Origin: Methanosarcinaceae archaeon
GTDB taxonomy: Archaea; Halobacteriota; Methanosarcinia; Methanosarcinales; Methanosarcinaceae
Direction of reading: 5' to 3'
Assembly (NCBI GenBank): GCA_030594665.1
Contig: JAUVET010000010.1
Location: 1 to 14,108 of the forward strand
DNA length: 14,108 bases
Below are positions 1-6,217 of this stretch, piece by piece. Under the pieces are notes generated by a model. That model made no database searches. It saw only the letters and a list, made by a program, of their open reading frames with translations, and was not told the origin of the DNA. The position numbers and the translations under genes are program-made. Within the stretch, counting starts at the first letter, position 1. The number at the start of each line of letters is the position of its first letter.

Positions 1-236
1 TTTTCGGGGGTGTTTTTGTAGATGCATGGTCTGTTCTATATATACATTATAAAACAGGTATTATATAAAGGTTTTGGTTTATAATTCTGTTCTACAAATA
101 AAAAATTTAAAAAAGTGTTTTACTAGTGAAAATCGAGAGGAGTGGACGGTAGGAGAGATTATGTAGGATGGAAAACGGTGAATTTAGGAGTGATACTGGA
201 GAACATGGGATGTAAGAGAATAATGGACGAATGAAT

Positions 237-304
237 GGACGCACGCCGATTGGAACACATGCCAATCGCATACGATTATGCCAATGATTTCAGACAGGAT
301 TTAC
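237..304 (+). repeat. Dispersed palindromic repeat, copy 1
   Basis: This 68-base segment aligns without gaps to 2965-3032 with 7 mismatches, about 90 percent identity. It contains small internal palindromes: CGATTGG and CCAATCG at 247-253 and 262-268 around an 8-base loop, then GCAT and ATGC around CGATT-like bases. It ends in ACAGGATTTAC. Neither copy lies in a credible gene, and there is no sign of an encoded transposase, so it looks like a non-autonomous or structural intergenic repeat. Confidence 0.75.
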
Positions 305-363
305 AGGATTTACAAGATTTGAATGATGGTGTGTGTCATCCTGTCAATCCTGTTCATCCCGTC
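293..363. repeat. Long hairpin of ACAGGATTT-type 9-mers
   Basis: The left arm 293-318 and right arm 338-363 are reverse complements at 21 of 26 positions, separated by 19 bases. Each arm is itself built of a 9-base unit close to ACAGGATTT (gacaggatt, tacaggatt, tacaagatt; mirrored as atcctgtca, atcctgttc, atcccgtcc). A shorter version of the same inverted motif occurs at 1363-1404. It could fold as a stem in RNA, or be a mobile or structural repeat. Confidence 0.7.
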
Positions 364-389
364 CATTATACCTGCGCCCCGTGCTGATT

Positions 390-605
390 TTAGGCACACT
401 GCCTGCGCGCGCCTTTTAGCTCAAAAGACCACATGAAACATGAGATATAAAACACAAGGAATATCTTTTTATCACTGAATGCCCAATAAAAAGTGATGGA
501 AAATAATACAATACGTATGTACCTCATCCACGATTTCGGAGAATATACCACTTGACCCCCGAAAAGATTAAAATTGTCAAGAAATTCAATGAAAGTAAAT
601 AACAT
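390..605 (-). pseudogene. Decayed CDP-alcohol phosphatidyltransferase-like fragment
   Basis: A 71-residue reading frame is rich in aromatic and hydrophobic residues and holds two potential membrane segments. The stretch MRYIRIVLFSITFYWAFSDK followed by KIFLVFYISCFM resembles the first two helices of phosphatidylinositol-synthase-like CDP-alcohol phosphatidyltransferases (typically a Y-x-P-N, G-Y-x-R-I-x-L pattern). The family signature DG-x2-AR would fall next, but here the segment reads ELKGARR and then stops. Another frame across the presumed Y-x-P-N-x-G-Y region reads Y-I-L-R-N-R-G, as expected after small insertions. There is no catalytic aspartate pair and nothing continues downstream. 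I infer a degenerate remnant; the family assignment comes from pattern memory and is uncertain. Confidence 0.38.
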
Positions 606-756
606 GTTTTACGGTAATAGGGGATGAATCTCTTACTAAAGGGTAAGTACAGATTGCATGTATCCTTTCCATAGATACTCCGACCGGAAAACAACCAATG
701 AATTGCGTGAATACAGAAGGAGCAGTTAAAAAAATCAAAGAAAAGAAGGGGATGAA

Positions 757-1035
757 TTGAAAATCAATGGCATCATCTGGTACGAGAAAATTATTGAGAC
801 ACTTGAACAAAAACATAATGTTCAACAATATGAGGTACGAGAAGTGCTTGGCAACAGTCCAGTCTTTCGTTATGTTGAAAAAGGGCTGCAACCAAACGAA
901 AATGTCTATGCTGCACTTGGACGGACAAATGCTGGAAGGTATCTAATCATTTTCTTTATATATAAAGTAAATAAACATGTACTTATCGTGTCAGCACGTA
1001 ATATGACACGAAGTGAAAGGAAGAAATATGAATAA
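757..1035 (+). CDS. BrnT-family toxin (RNase-like) of a type II TA pair
   Basis: This 92-residue protein resembles the BrnT toxin family, whose characterised members are small ribonucleases that inhibit translation. Seen here: an N-terminal I-x-W-Y/D-E segment (residues 6-10), a middle stretch with YAALGRT-AGRYL (51-62), a hydrophobic strand IIFFIYK, and a C-terminal SARNMTRSERKKYE (79-92), the diagnostic BrnT ending (usually A-R-x-M-T-x-x-E-R-x-x-Y). The start is a TTG at 757, five bases after GGGG within AAGGGGATG; the nearby ATG at 752 stops after two codons. The antitoxin gene overlaps its 3' end by 8 bp, giving the toxin-first order usual for BrnT modules. By analogy the complex probably represses its own promoter; no operator was resolved. 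Confidence 0.8.
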   Translation: MKINGIIWYEKIIETLEQKHNVQQYEVREVLGNSPVFRYVEKGLQPNENVYAALGRTNAGRYLIIFFIYKVNKHVLIVSARNMTRSERKKYE

Positions 1036-1291
1036 AAATAGAAGTTCCATATCCAAAGCAAAAAGCCATGAAGAAATCGGTGAATTCTGGGATACACATG
1101 ATCTTGCTGATAAATGGGATGAAACCAAAGCTGCTGAATTCGAAGTCGAGATACAATCCCAACTAACATATTATGCAGTTGACAGTCGATTATCGGCAAA
1201 TATCAGGTCATTCGCTAAACGGCGCGGAGTATCTCCAGATACGCTTTTAAATTTGTGGCTGCAAGAAAAATTACAAGAGCAGAATGCCTGA
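1028..1291 (+). CDS. CopG-family antitoxin (partner of BrnT-like toxin)
   Basis: An 87-residue protein starts at the ATG at 1028, preceded by an AGGAAG-type ribosome site inside the end of the toxin gene, so translation is probably coupled. Residues 20-31, FWDTHDLADKWD, followed by E-F-E-V, are the hallmark of the CopG_antitoxin family. The C-terminal third (RLSANIRSFAKRRGVSPDTL, then LNLWLQEKL) fits a ribbon-helix-helix DNA-binding domain. In this family the N-terminal part neutralises the toxin and the RHH part binds the operator. A longer reading from the ATG at 1013 would add MKGRN but has no better ribosome site. It differs from the classical BrnA antitoxin, yet BrnT-like toxins are known with CopG partners. 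Confidence 0.85.
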   Translation: MNKNRSSISKAKSHEEIGEFWDTHDLADKWDETKAAEFEVEIQSQLTYYAVDSRLSANIRSFAKRRGVSPDTLLNLWLQEKLQEQNA

Positions 1292-1823
1292 TAGCTTCAT
1301 CTGAAGGTCAGCGACTGCATAGGGCAGCTTGCTCCAATCCTTTGCGGGTATTATGAGCTTACAGGATTGACATTCGTATTAATTATTTGTATCCTGTTAA
1401 TCCTCCGCGACTTTAGAGAAGTGTTGTTCCTCATGTAAAACAATTCTACACGTCAACCAAACCCCACACTTTCACTTCTGCGTACTTCTGCACCCGCTCA
1501 AACCGAAAAACGCCGGACGCGCGCCTCCTCATGAGCAAGCCAGACCCCAGGCAGCAACCACGCCGGAAGCGGCGCGTTCCACCACCAATCCACGCTAAAT
1601 ATCCACCCGTATCCTCTTAATCCCTTAACGAATCCACACCGCCGTCAATCACGAACCTGCGCCCCTGTGCTTGCCTGTATCACATCATCCGTACTCCCCT
1701 ACATTCGGCTTCGTGGTGGAGGACAAGTGTTGCGCTTCAGTTAGATTGAACATCAATCTTTGAAACCAGATTGCTGAATGATAGTTTAATGGTGATGTTC
1801 GTTGCTTTAATCAAATGATTGAA
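1292..1823. other. Gene-poor spacer with hairpin repeats
   Basis: I find no credible coding sequence. The stretch holds an inverted ACAGGATT-type motif: aggattgaca at 1363-1372 and tgttaatcct at 1395-1404, 9 of 10 paired over a 22-base loop. It also holds a GC-rich block at 1511-1525 shared with 2961-2975, and one GC-rich hairpin element at 1551-1582. It separates two toxin-antitoxin modules whose 3' ends face each other. Confidence 0.55.
1551..1582 (-). repeat. GC-rich hairpin element (GGAA-YG-YG family), copy A
   Basis: Read on the minus strand this is GGAACGCGCCGC then TTCCGGCG then TGGTTGCTGC. The stem is CGCCG/CGGCG at 1561-1565 and 1570-1574 with a GAAG loop. The GGAAYGYG lead and the tail resemble the element at 11598-11620. 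Similar elements occur at 3131-3162, 11813-11845, 11968-11996 and 12132-12163. Confidence 0.5.
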
Positions 1824-2339
1824 TTATTTGGATAGTTTTTCAAGTAAATACTGCTTGTTTCTCACTTTTATACGGTCTTTTGACTCTATCGCCGTTATTA
1901 TCTGCAGTAATTTGTCGGTATTGTTAATCAGGCGCTTTTCAATTGCGAATGAGATAATGTCTTCCAGATTGAAGATTTCGATATCCATGTTTTTGCATCT
2001 TTTCTTCACAAGGCGGTCATTTGAAAGCAATATGGAATCTTTTCGCAGAGCTAAGACAATTGCTTCGCTCTCTCCGAAATCCAGGTTTAAGTCATTTTCG
2101 ATCGTCACAAGTTTCGGGATTTCTTCCGATGTCAATGGTAAGACCGATATTTCCGAATTGTCTATGAGATCCAGCATATAATCTACAAAATCGTATCCAA
2201 GCTTTTTTGCAGCATGTAATTCTTCGCATACCCGTACAGGAATGATAAAATCGCAGCCTTTGAACAATTCCTTGATAAGATCAAATATCTTTGTTTTACA
2301 AATGCAACTGAGTATATCAGTGTCGAAGATTACGATCAT
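1824..2339 (-). CDS. PIN-domain toxin (VapC-like ribonuclease)
   Basis: This 171-residue protein has the acidic constellation of PIN-domain nucleases, which cleave RNA with metal ions. Seen: FDTDIL at residues 5-10 (D6/D8), a CEEL segment at 38-41, GESEAI at 89-94 (E90/E92), and LLSND at 104-108 (D108). The length is slightly above a minimal PIN domain, and the last 50 residues form a charged helical tail. Its ATG overlaps the stop of the upstream antitoxin gene as ATGA, so the pair should be translationally coupled. By analogy with UPF0175/PIN modules, the neighbour binds and silences it. The specific RNA target cannot be told from sequence. Confidence 0.88.
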   Translation of the reverse strand: MIVIFDTDILSCICKTKIFDLIKELFKGCDFIIPVRVCEELHAAKKLGYDFVDYMLDLIDNSEISVLPLTSEEIPKLVTIENDLNLDFGESEAIVLALRKDSILLSNDRLVKKRCKNMDIEIFNLEDIISFAIEKRLINNTDKLLQIITAIESKDRIKVRNKQYLLEKLSK

Positions 2340-2659
2340 TTTATCAGCTTATCCAACTGCGCCACGTTATCTTCCAGTTCATTGACCGATTCTGAACCTA
2401 TTTCACGGATTATGCCCCGGTTTCCAATCATTTCTTTAAATTGTATAGTATTCATACCGGCAATCTCGGCTGCTTTACCAAGTGATACTTTACCCTCTTT
2501 ATACAGTTCGATCGCAGCATCGATCTTCATAACAGGTTTATATTCGAATAAGCTTCGGATGGCGTCTTTGATAAAATCGTTCGTGTTCAAGTAGTGCCCG
2601 CTTTTTATCAATGCGTCAATTTCGTCATGATACGCTAGGGGAATTGCAATGGCATTCAT
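2336..2659 (-). CDS. UPF0175-family antitoxin of the PIN toxin
   Basis: A 107-residue protein. Residues 1-40 look like a ribbon-helix-helix DNA-binding segment (an AIAIPL strand, then HDEIDALIKSG and NDFIKDAIRSL helices). Residues 46-85 carry the UPF0175 signature IDAAIELYKEGKVSLGKAAE followed by IAGM and FKEMI--RGI, which forms a helix-turn-helix-like unit. The last 20 residues are acidic and may wrap the toxin. The start ATG at 2659 has a good ribosome site, AAAGGTGAT, on the minus strand at 2673-2665. The gene overlaps the PIN gene by 4 bp. Such antitoxins usually repress their own operon; no clear operator was found in the AT-rich upstream stretch. Confidence 0.85.
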   Translation of the reverse strand: MNAIAIPLAYHDEIDALIKSGHYLNTNDFIKDAIRSLFEYKPVMKIDAAIELYKEGKVSLGKAAEIAGMNTIQFKEMIGNRGIIREIGSESVNELEDNVAQLDKLIK

Positions 2660-2964
2660 TTTTTATCACCTTTATCTTATTGATTATTGAACTTTCATTG
2701 ATAAAAAGATTACTCATGATCAGATCATCATTTTGAACGCCCCTCCATCCCAAGCACCATCACCTCAACTCCGCAGGAGGAGGTGGGTGTGCTATGCGGT
2801 GTGGCATTTCATAAATTATATATATTATCAGCCATGGCGAACCCCACACCTGAAGCGAGCGTACTTATGTTTCATCTCCCTCACAAATCCAAATCCGTGT
2901 CTGGAAAAATAAGAATCACGCCCCCATCTTCACCAATCTGCGAGCATTTTAAGGGCAAAACGCA

Positions 2965-3032
2965 GGACGCGCGCCGATTGAAAAACATGCCAATCGCATG
3001 CGATTATGCCAACAATTACAGACAGGATTTAC
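2965..3032 (+). repeat. Dispersed palindromic repeat, copy 2
   Basis: Ungapped match to 237-304 with 7 differences in 68 bases, in the same orientation. The inner CGATTG/CAATCG palindrome is kept (2975-2980 and 2991-2996). The tandem ACAGGATTT hairpin that follows copy 1 is replaced here after ACAGGATTTAC by a different hairpin, so the shared unit ends at about 3032. Confidence 0.75.
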
Positions 3033-3075
3033 GCCGAATGAGAAAGAGCAAGTAATCGCTCTTCATTATTCGGCG
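3032..3075. repeat. 18-bp-arm hairpin adjoining repeat copy 2
   Basis: Left arm 3032-3049 begins CGCCGAAT and ends AAAGAGC; right arm 3058-3075 begins GCTCTT and ends ATTCGGCG. They pair at 15 of 18 positions across an 8-base loop. It abuts the end of the dispersed repeat and shares the CGCCGA motif with it. No T-run follows on the plus strand, so a terminator role is not supported. Confidence 0.65.
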
Positions 3076-3120
3076 CTATACCAATGCCAATATTTAATAA
3101 GATTAACGTATTTGTTTTAA

Positions 3121-3162
3121 AAACTAAAACCAATGTTACGACCGCCGCAGGCGTCACATTCC
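3121..3162 (-). repeat. GC-rich hairpin element, copy B
   Basis: On the minus strand it reads GGAATGTGACGCC, TGC, GGCGGTCG, then TAACATTGGTTTTAGTTTT. This is closely parallel to 11968-12008 (GGAACGTGCCGCC, TGAC, GGCGGTCG, CATTGTTTTTAGTTT), so the match extends beyond the hairpin into an A/T-rich flank. Confidence 0.6.
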
Positions 3163-3335
3163 ACCGCCACTAACCCACAAAAAACATAATCATCAATATA
3201 CTCAATTCCATAACTATTCCAACTCAGAAAACAATTACTTTGTCATGCATTTGACTGCAATTCATTAGTGCCAGCGAGATACGCCGCCTGCGGCAGGTTG
3301 CTAACTCGGGACCAAGAACAAATAAACAAACAAAC

Positions 3336-3344
3336 AAAAATAAA
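3336..3344 (+). promoter_or_regulatory. Possible TATA box for mptG
   Basis: AAAAATAAA is centred about 24 bases before the ATG at 3364, and no ribosome site precedes that ATG. This suits a leaderless archaeal transcript. The whole stretch is A-rich, so the box is weakly defined. Confidence 0.3.
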
Positions 3345-3363
3345 CAGCAACACCTGAAACAAC

Positions 3364-4401
3364 ATGATAAAAATAACATCCCCATCCAGACTCCACCTCA
3401 CACTCATCGACCTCAACGCCGAGATCGGCAGGGTTGACGGTGGTGTAGGGATCACGCTGGATTCACCACGCATACACATCTCGGCTGAAAAGGCGGATTC
3501 CGTTGAAGTTATCGGCAGATCGCACCTCTCCGGCAGAATGCAGGCAGCAGCAGAAGCCGTACTGCCGGATGGCGGGGGCATCAGGATCACTATTGAAGAA
3601 GACATGCCTGACCATGTGGGACTTGGTTCAGGCACCCAGTCGGCATTGTGCGCGGCTGCGGCTGTTAACGAACTATACGGACTCGGACTAAGCGCAAGGG
3701 AACTTGCGATCGCGGTCGGGCGCGGAGGGACATCAGGCATTGGTGTTGCTTCATTTGAAAGCGGCGGGTTTTTGGTAGACGGTGGACACAGGTTCAGCGA
3801 CAAAGGCGCGTTCTCCCCATCTGCTGCGAGCCGTGCAGACCCTGCACCGATCCTGTTCAGGCATGATTTCCCTGACTGGGACATTGTGCTCGCACTGCCT
3901 GATACAAAGGGTGCGCACGATGTGCAGGAAGTGGATATATTCAAGCAGGAATGTCCCATTCCACTGCGTGAAGTACAGGATGTTTCACATACTATCCTGA
4001 TGAAAATGATGCCTGCGATAATGGAAGGCGACATTGAAAGTTTCGGGTGCGCAGTGAACCATATACAGACCGTGGGGTTCAAGAAAAGGGAGGTTGACCT
4101 CCAGCTGCAATCTGTCAGGGATATTATTGAGTTTATGCAGGACAGCGGCACCTACGGGGCAGGCATGAGTTCATTCGGACCGGCGGTATACGGGTTTGTT
4201 GAGAGCAAGACACAGGGTAAGCGGATACAAAAGGACGTGCAGGATATACTGGATGAGACCATTGGCGGCAGTGTTATCATCACACATGCGAACAACAGCG
4301 GCGCAACAATTACAAATCCAAATCCAAATCCAAATCCAATTACAAATACAATTACAATTACAAATCCAATTACAAATACAAATACAAACACGGAGGCTTG
4401 A
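3364..4401 (+). CDS. mptG: Beta-ribofuranosylaminobenzene 5'-phosphate synthase (beta-RFAP synthase)
   Basis: This enzyme condenses 4-hydroxybenzoate or 4-aminobenzoate with phosphoribosyl pyrophosphate, releasing CO2 in the aminobenzoate case, in the first committed step of tetrahydromethanopterin synthesis. The 345-residue protein belongs to the GHMP fold: SPSRLHLTLIDLN at 6-18, the phosphate loop GLGSGTQ at 86-92, the family signature GRGGTSGIGVASFESGGF at 119-136, and a C-terminal SSFGPAVYG motif. The family-like core ends near residue 316 (NNSGATI). Residues 317-345 are an N/T/P/I tail encoded by 13 hexanucleotide units at 4312-4389, which is unusual. There is no ribosome site before the ATG, suggesting a leaderless message. 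nop5 begins one base after the stop, so the three genes 3364-6136 are probably co-transcribed. Confidence 0.93.
   Translation: MIKITSPSRLHLTLIDLNAEIGRVDGGVGITLDSPRIHISAEKADSVEVIGRSHLSGRMQAAAEAVLPDGGGIRITIEEDMPDHVGLGSGTQSALCAAAAVNELYGLGLSARELAIAVGRGGTSGIGVASFESGGFLVDGGHRFSDKGAFSPSAASRADPAPILFRHDFPDWDIVLALPDTKGAHDVQEVDIFKQECPIPLREVQDVSHTILMKMMPAIMEGDIESFGCAVNHIQTVGFKKREVDLQLQSVRDIIEFMQDSGTYGAGMSSFGPAVYGFVESKTQGKRIQKDVQDILDETIGGSVIITHANNSGATITNPNPNPNPITNTITITNPITNTNTNTEA
4312..4389 (+). repeat. Hexanucleotide microsatellite encoding the MptG tail
   Basis: Thirteen consecutive 6-base units follow the pattern MCAAWY: variants ACAAAT, CCAAAT, CCAATT, ACAATT and a final ACAAAC. The period equals two codons, so gain or loss of a unit keeps the mptG frame and only changes the tail length (pairs such as NP, NT, IT). 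The nop5 frame is also open through the tract (repeating Q-I/Q-L). Confidence 0.92.
4392..4396 (+). promoter_or_regulatory. Ribosome binding site that fixes the nop5 start
   Basis: GGAGG at 4392-4396 lies six bases before the TTG at 4403. It selects this codon although the nop5 frame is open upstream to about 4196 through the microsatellite. It lies within the last codons of mptG. Confidence 0.8.
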
Positions 4402-4402
4402 T

Positions 4403-5452
4403 TTGAAGATCATTACATGGTTTGGGACACTTACACTCGATAGCGACGGCAAGGTGGTGGAATGGGATATATTCCCAAAAGAAACAGATGCTCTTGCAGA
4501 GAAGTTTATCCAGCCAAATGAAGCGGACATGGACATACAGCCTGCCGGTTTTGACCTTCGCGCTGCTGCAATGGTATGTGGTTTTGTCGCATCGAATGAC
4601 GAATACGACAAACTCCTTCGGGATGTGAGTATCCGTGCAGCAAAGCAACAAATATCAAGCGGTACGCCGGATATGGGTATTATTCAGGCGGTAGAGGCGC
4701 TGGATGATATTGATGAGACTGCAAATATCCTGTCCGAGCGGCTGGCGGAATGGTACGGAATGTACTTCCCTGAAGTGGGGCTGTCCTCCGAACCGCTTGC
4801 AAGGTTTGTTGCAAAATATGGTTCAAGGTCTAATGTTTTGCCTGGCGATAATCTGTATGGGAATGCGACTTCTTCAATGGGGGCCGGACTTACGGGTTTG
4901 GACGAGGAACTTGTCAAGGGTTTTGCAGCAAATATATGCACCCTGTACGACAGCCGGAGCCGTATCGAAGATTATCTTGTAAAAAGCATGGAGACTGCTG
5001 CCCCGAATCTTGTCAATATTGCAGGTGCACTTATCGGTGCACGATTAGTGAGCATGGCAGGCGGACTTGAAAAACTGGCACGTTTCCCATCAAGCACCGT
5101 TCAGGTGATCGGTGCGAACAGGGCGCTTTTCAAACACCTGCGCGCACGAGCGCCGTCTCCTAAACACGGTATCATATTCAACCATCCGCAAATAAAGAAC
5201 GCACCATGGTGGCAGAGGGGAAAGATCGCACGCGCACTTGCTGCAAAGATATCCCTTGCAGTGCGCATTGATGTGTATTCCGGTGAACTGAAAGATTCGA
5301 TAAAGACCGAACTTGACGCGAAGATCGAGAGTATCAAGGCAGCCAACCCTGAGCCACCGAAGCGGGAGAATAAGAATAAAAAGAAAGGAAAGGGTAAAGG
5401 AAGCAAAGTGAAAGGAAAGGGGCAAAAACAAAAAGCGGGAGGCAGGAGATAG
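4403..5452 (+). CDS. nop5: Archaeal Nop5 (Nop56/58) box C/D RNP scaffold protein
   Basis: Nop5 bridges fibrillarin and L7Ae on box C/D guide RNAs in the complex that adds 2'-O-methyl groups to rRNA and tRNA. The 349-residue protein has an N-terminal fibrillarin-binding domain (1 to about 110), a coiled-coil region (about 105-195), and the Nop domain (about 198-295) with GALIGARLVSMAGGLEKLAR at 208-227, QVIGANRALFKHLR at 234-247, PKHGIIF-HP, and GKIARALAAKISLAVRID at 273-290. A lysine/glycine-rich basic tail (320-349) probably contacts RNA. The usual GAEKAL motif reads GANRAL here. The start is TTG with GGAGG six bases upstream; its first residues KIITWFGTL match the family N-terminus. Fibrillarin follows with no gap. 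Confidence 0.96.
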   Translation: MKIITWFGTLTLDSDGKVVEWDIFPKETDALAEKFIQPNEADMDIQPAGFDLRAAAMVCGFVASNDEYDKLLRDVSIRAAKQQISSGTPDMGIIQAVEALDDIDETANILSERLAEWYGMYFPEVGLSSEPLARFVAKYGSRSNVLPGDNLYGNATSSMGAGLTGLDEELVKGFAANICTLYDSRSRIEDYLVKSMETAAPNLVNIAGALIGARLVSMAGGLEKLARFPSSTVQVIGANRALFKHLRARAPSPKHGIIFNHPQIKNAPWWQRGKIARALAAKISLAVRIDVYSGELKDSIKTELDAKIESIKAANPEPPKRENKNKKKGKGKGSKVKGKGQKQKAGGRR

Positions 5453-6136
5453 ATGTCAACAAAAGAAGTATCCCCTGGTATTTTTGAGATCACTGAAAGA
5501 GGCGGCAAGCAACTTGCCACGATAAATCTTGTTCCAGGTAAAAATGTGTATGGAGAAAAACTCATTGAGATCAAGGGTTGTGAGTACCGGATATGGAACC
5601 CCAAACGCAGCAAACTTGCTGCAATGGTTATCAAAAAGTTCAACATCCCGATAAAACGTGATTCAAAGGTGTTGTATCTGGGTGCAGCGTCGGGTACGAC
5701 TGTTAGCCATGTTTCGGATATCGTCCCGGACGGCATTGTGTATGCCGTGGAATTCTCACAGCGCGCTATGCGGGATCTGATCGGACTTTGTGACGAGCGT
5801 CCGAATATTATCCCGATACTTGCAGACGCTAATAGACCGCAATCGTATGCGCATATTGTTGAGGAAGTGGATGTGATATTCCAGGATGTCGCACAGCCGA
5901 ACCAGAGTGAGATCGCAGCAGTGAATGCGAAGCAGTTCCTGAAAAAGGACGGTCATCTGTTGCTTTCCATCAAGGCGCGAAGTATCGATACTGTTGCAAA
6001 CCCGAAGAAGGTATTCAAGGACGAGGTACGGAAACTGGAGCACGGGTTTGATGTCGGTTTTGAAGTGCTGGATAGTCGGGAGCTTGCACCGTTCCATGAG
6101 GATCATCTTGGAGTTATGGCGTGGGTTAGAAATTAA
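5453..6136 (+). CDS. flpA: Fibrillarin-like rRNA/tRNA 2'-O-methyltransferase
   Basis: This is the catalytic subunit of the archaeal box C/D RNP; it transfers a methyl group from S-adenosylmethionine to the ribose 2'-OH of guided target nucleotides. The 227-residue length is typical. Visible features are an N-terminal beta domain (1 to about 55), the SAM-binding motif VLYLGAASGTTVSHVSD (73-89), the ribose-binding acidic residue in VYAVEFS (E100), LADANRP with D125, VIFQDVAQP with D145, and the catalytic lysine segment LSIKARSID with K174. The ATG directly abuts the nop5 stop codon and has GGCAGGAG immediately upstream, so the pair is translationally linked, as in most archaea. Confidence 0.97.
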   Translation: MSTKEVSPGIFEITERGGKQLATINLVPGKNVYGEKLIEIKGCEYRIWNPKRSKLAAMVIKKFNIPIKRDSKVLYLGAASGTTVSHVSDIVPDGIVYAVEFSQRAMRDLIGLCDERPNIIPILADANRPQSYAHIVEEVDVIFQDVAQPNQSEIAAVNAKQFLKKDGHLLLSIKARSIDTVANPKKVFKDEVRKLEHGFDVGFEVLDSRELAPFHEDHLGVMAWVRN

Positions 6137-6217
6137 AAGGGTCGCAGCCAGTTATATATATGATCAATGTGAGTGAACTGGCACGCTGGATGTGCACATT
6201 ATGTGATAGCATGTTCT
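6137..6217. other. Short spacer between convergent genes
   Basis: Eighty-one bases between converging flpA and the KaiC-like gene. An inverted repeat, GCCAGTT at 6147-6153 and AACTGGC at 6176-6182, spans a 22-base AT-rich loop. It may influence 3' ends, but there is no clear poly-T terminator on the plus strand. Confidence 0.4.

Larger units (their letters stand above)
1..389. other. Gene-poor left end, with repeat at its right side
   Basis: I see no convincing gene here. The first 120 bases are AT-rich with no recognisable RNA gene. From about 237 the stretch holds one copy of a dispersed palindromic repeat, followed by a hairpin built from tandem ACAGGATTT-like units; both are listed separately. 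Confidence 0.5.
2660..3363. other. Gene-poor spacer, repeat-rich, promoter side of mptG
   Basis: No convincing gene. It contains a CACCTC/GAGGTG inverted repeat near 2761-2785, the second copy of the 68-base dispersed repeat (2965-3032), a strong hairpin directly after it (3032-3075), a GC-rich hairpin element in minus orientation (3121-3162), a GCCGC-CT-GCGGC palindrome near 3282-3293, and A-rich tetranucleotide-like runs (AAAC/AAAT) at 3309-3345 just before mptG. Confidence 0.55.

Noticed and set aside
293..363. CRISPR array
   Set aside because: The 9-base units are too short and contiguous, with no spacers; the structure is an inverted hairpin. No cas genes are present.
2783..3055. 90-codon plus-strand frame in the spacer before mptG
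   Set aside because: It runs through the dispersed repeat and hairpin, has no ribosome site and no recognisable protein pattern.
3243..4151. 302-codon minus-strand open frame opposite mptG
   Set aside because: Serine/proline/cysteine-rich shadow of a well-supported gene, with no family pattern.
4196..4402. In-frame upstream extension of nop5 through the hexanucleotide tract
   Set aside because: The frame is open to an ATG at 4196, but GGAGG and a TTG at 4403 give the family N-terminus, and the upstream part is the out-of-frame reading of mptG.
5101..5736. 211-codon minus-strand frame opposite nop5/flpA
   Set aside because: A shadow across two strongly conserved genes; its composition is typical of an antisense frame.
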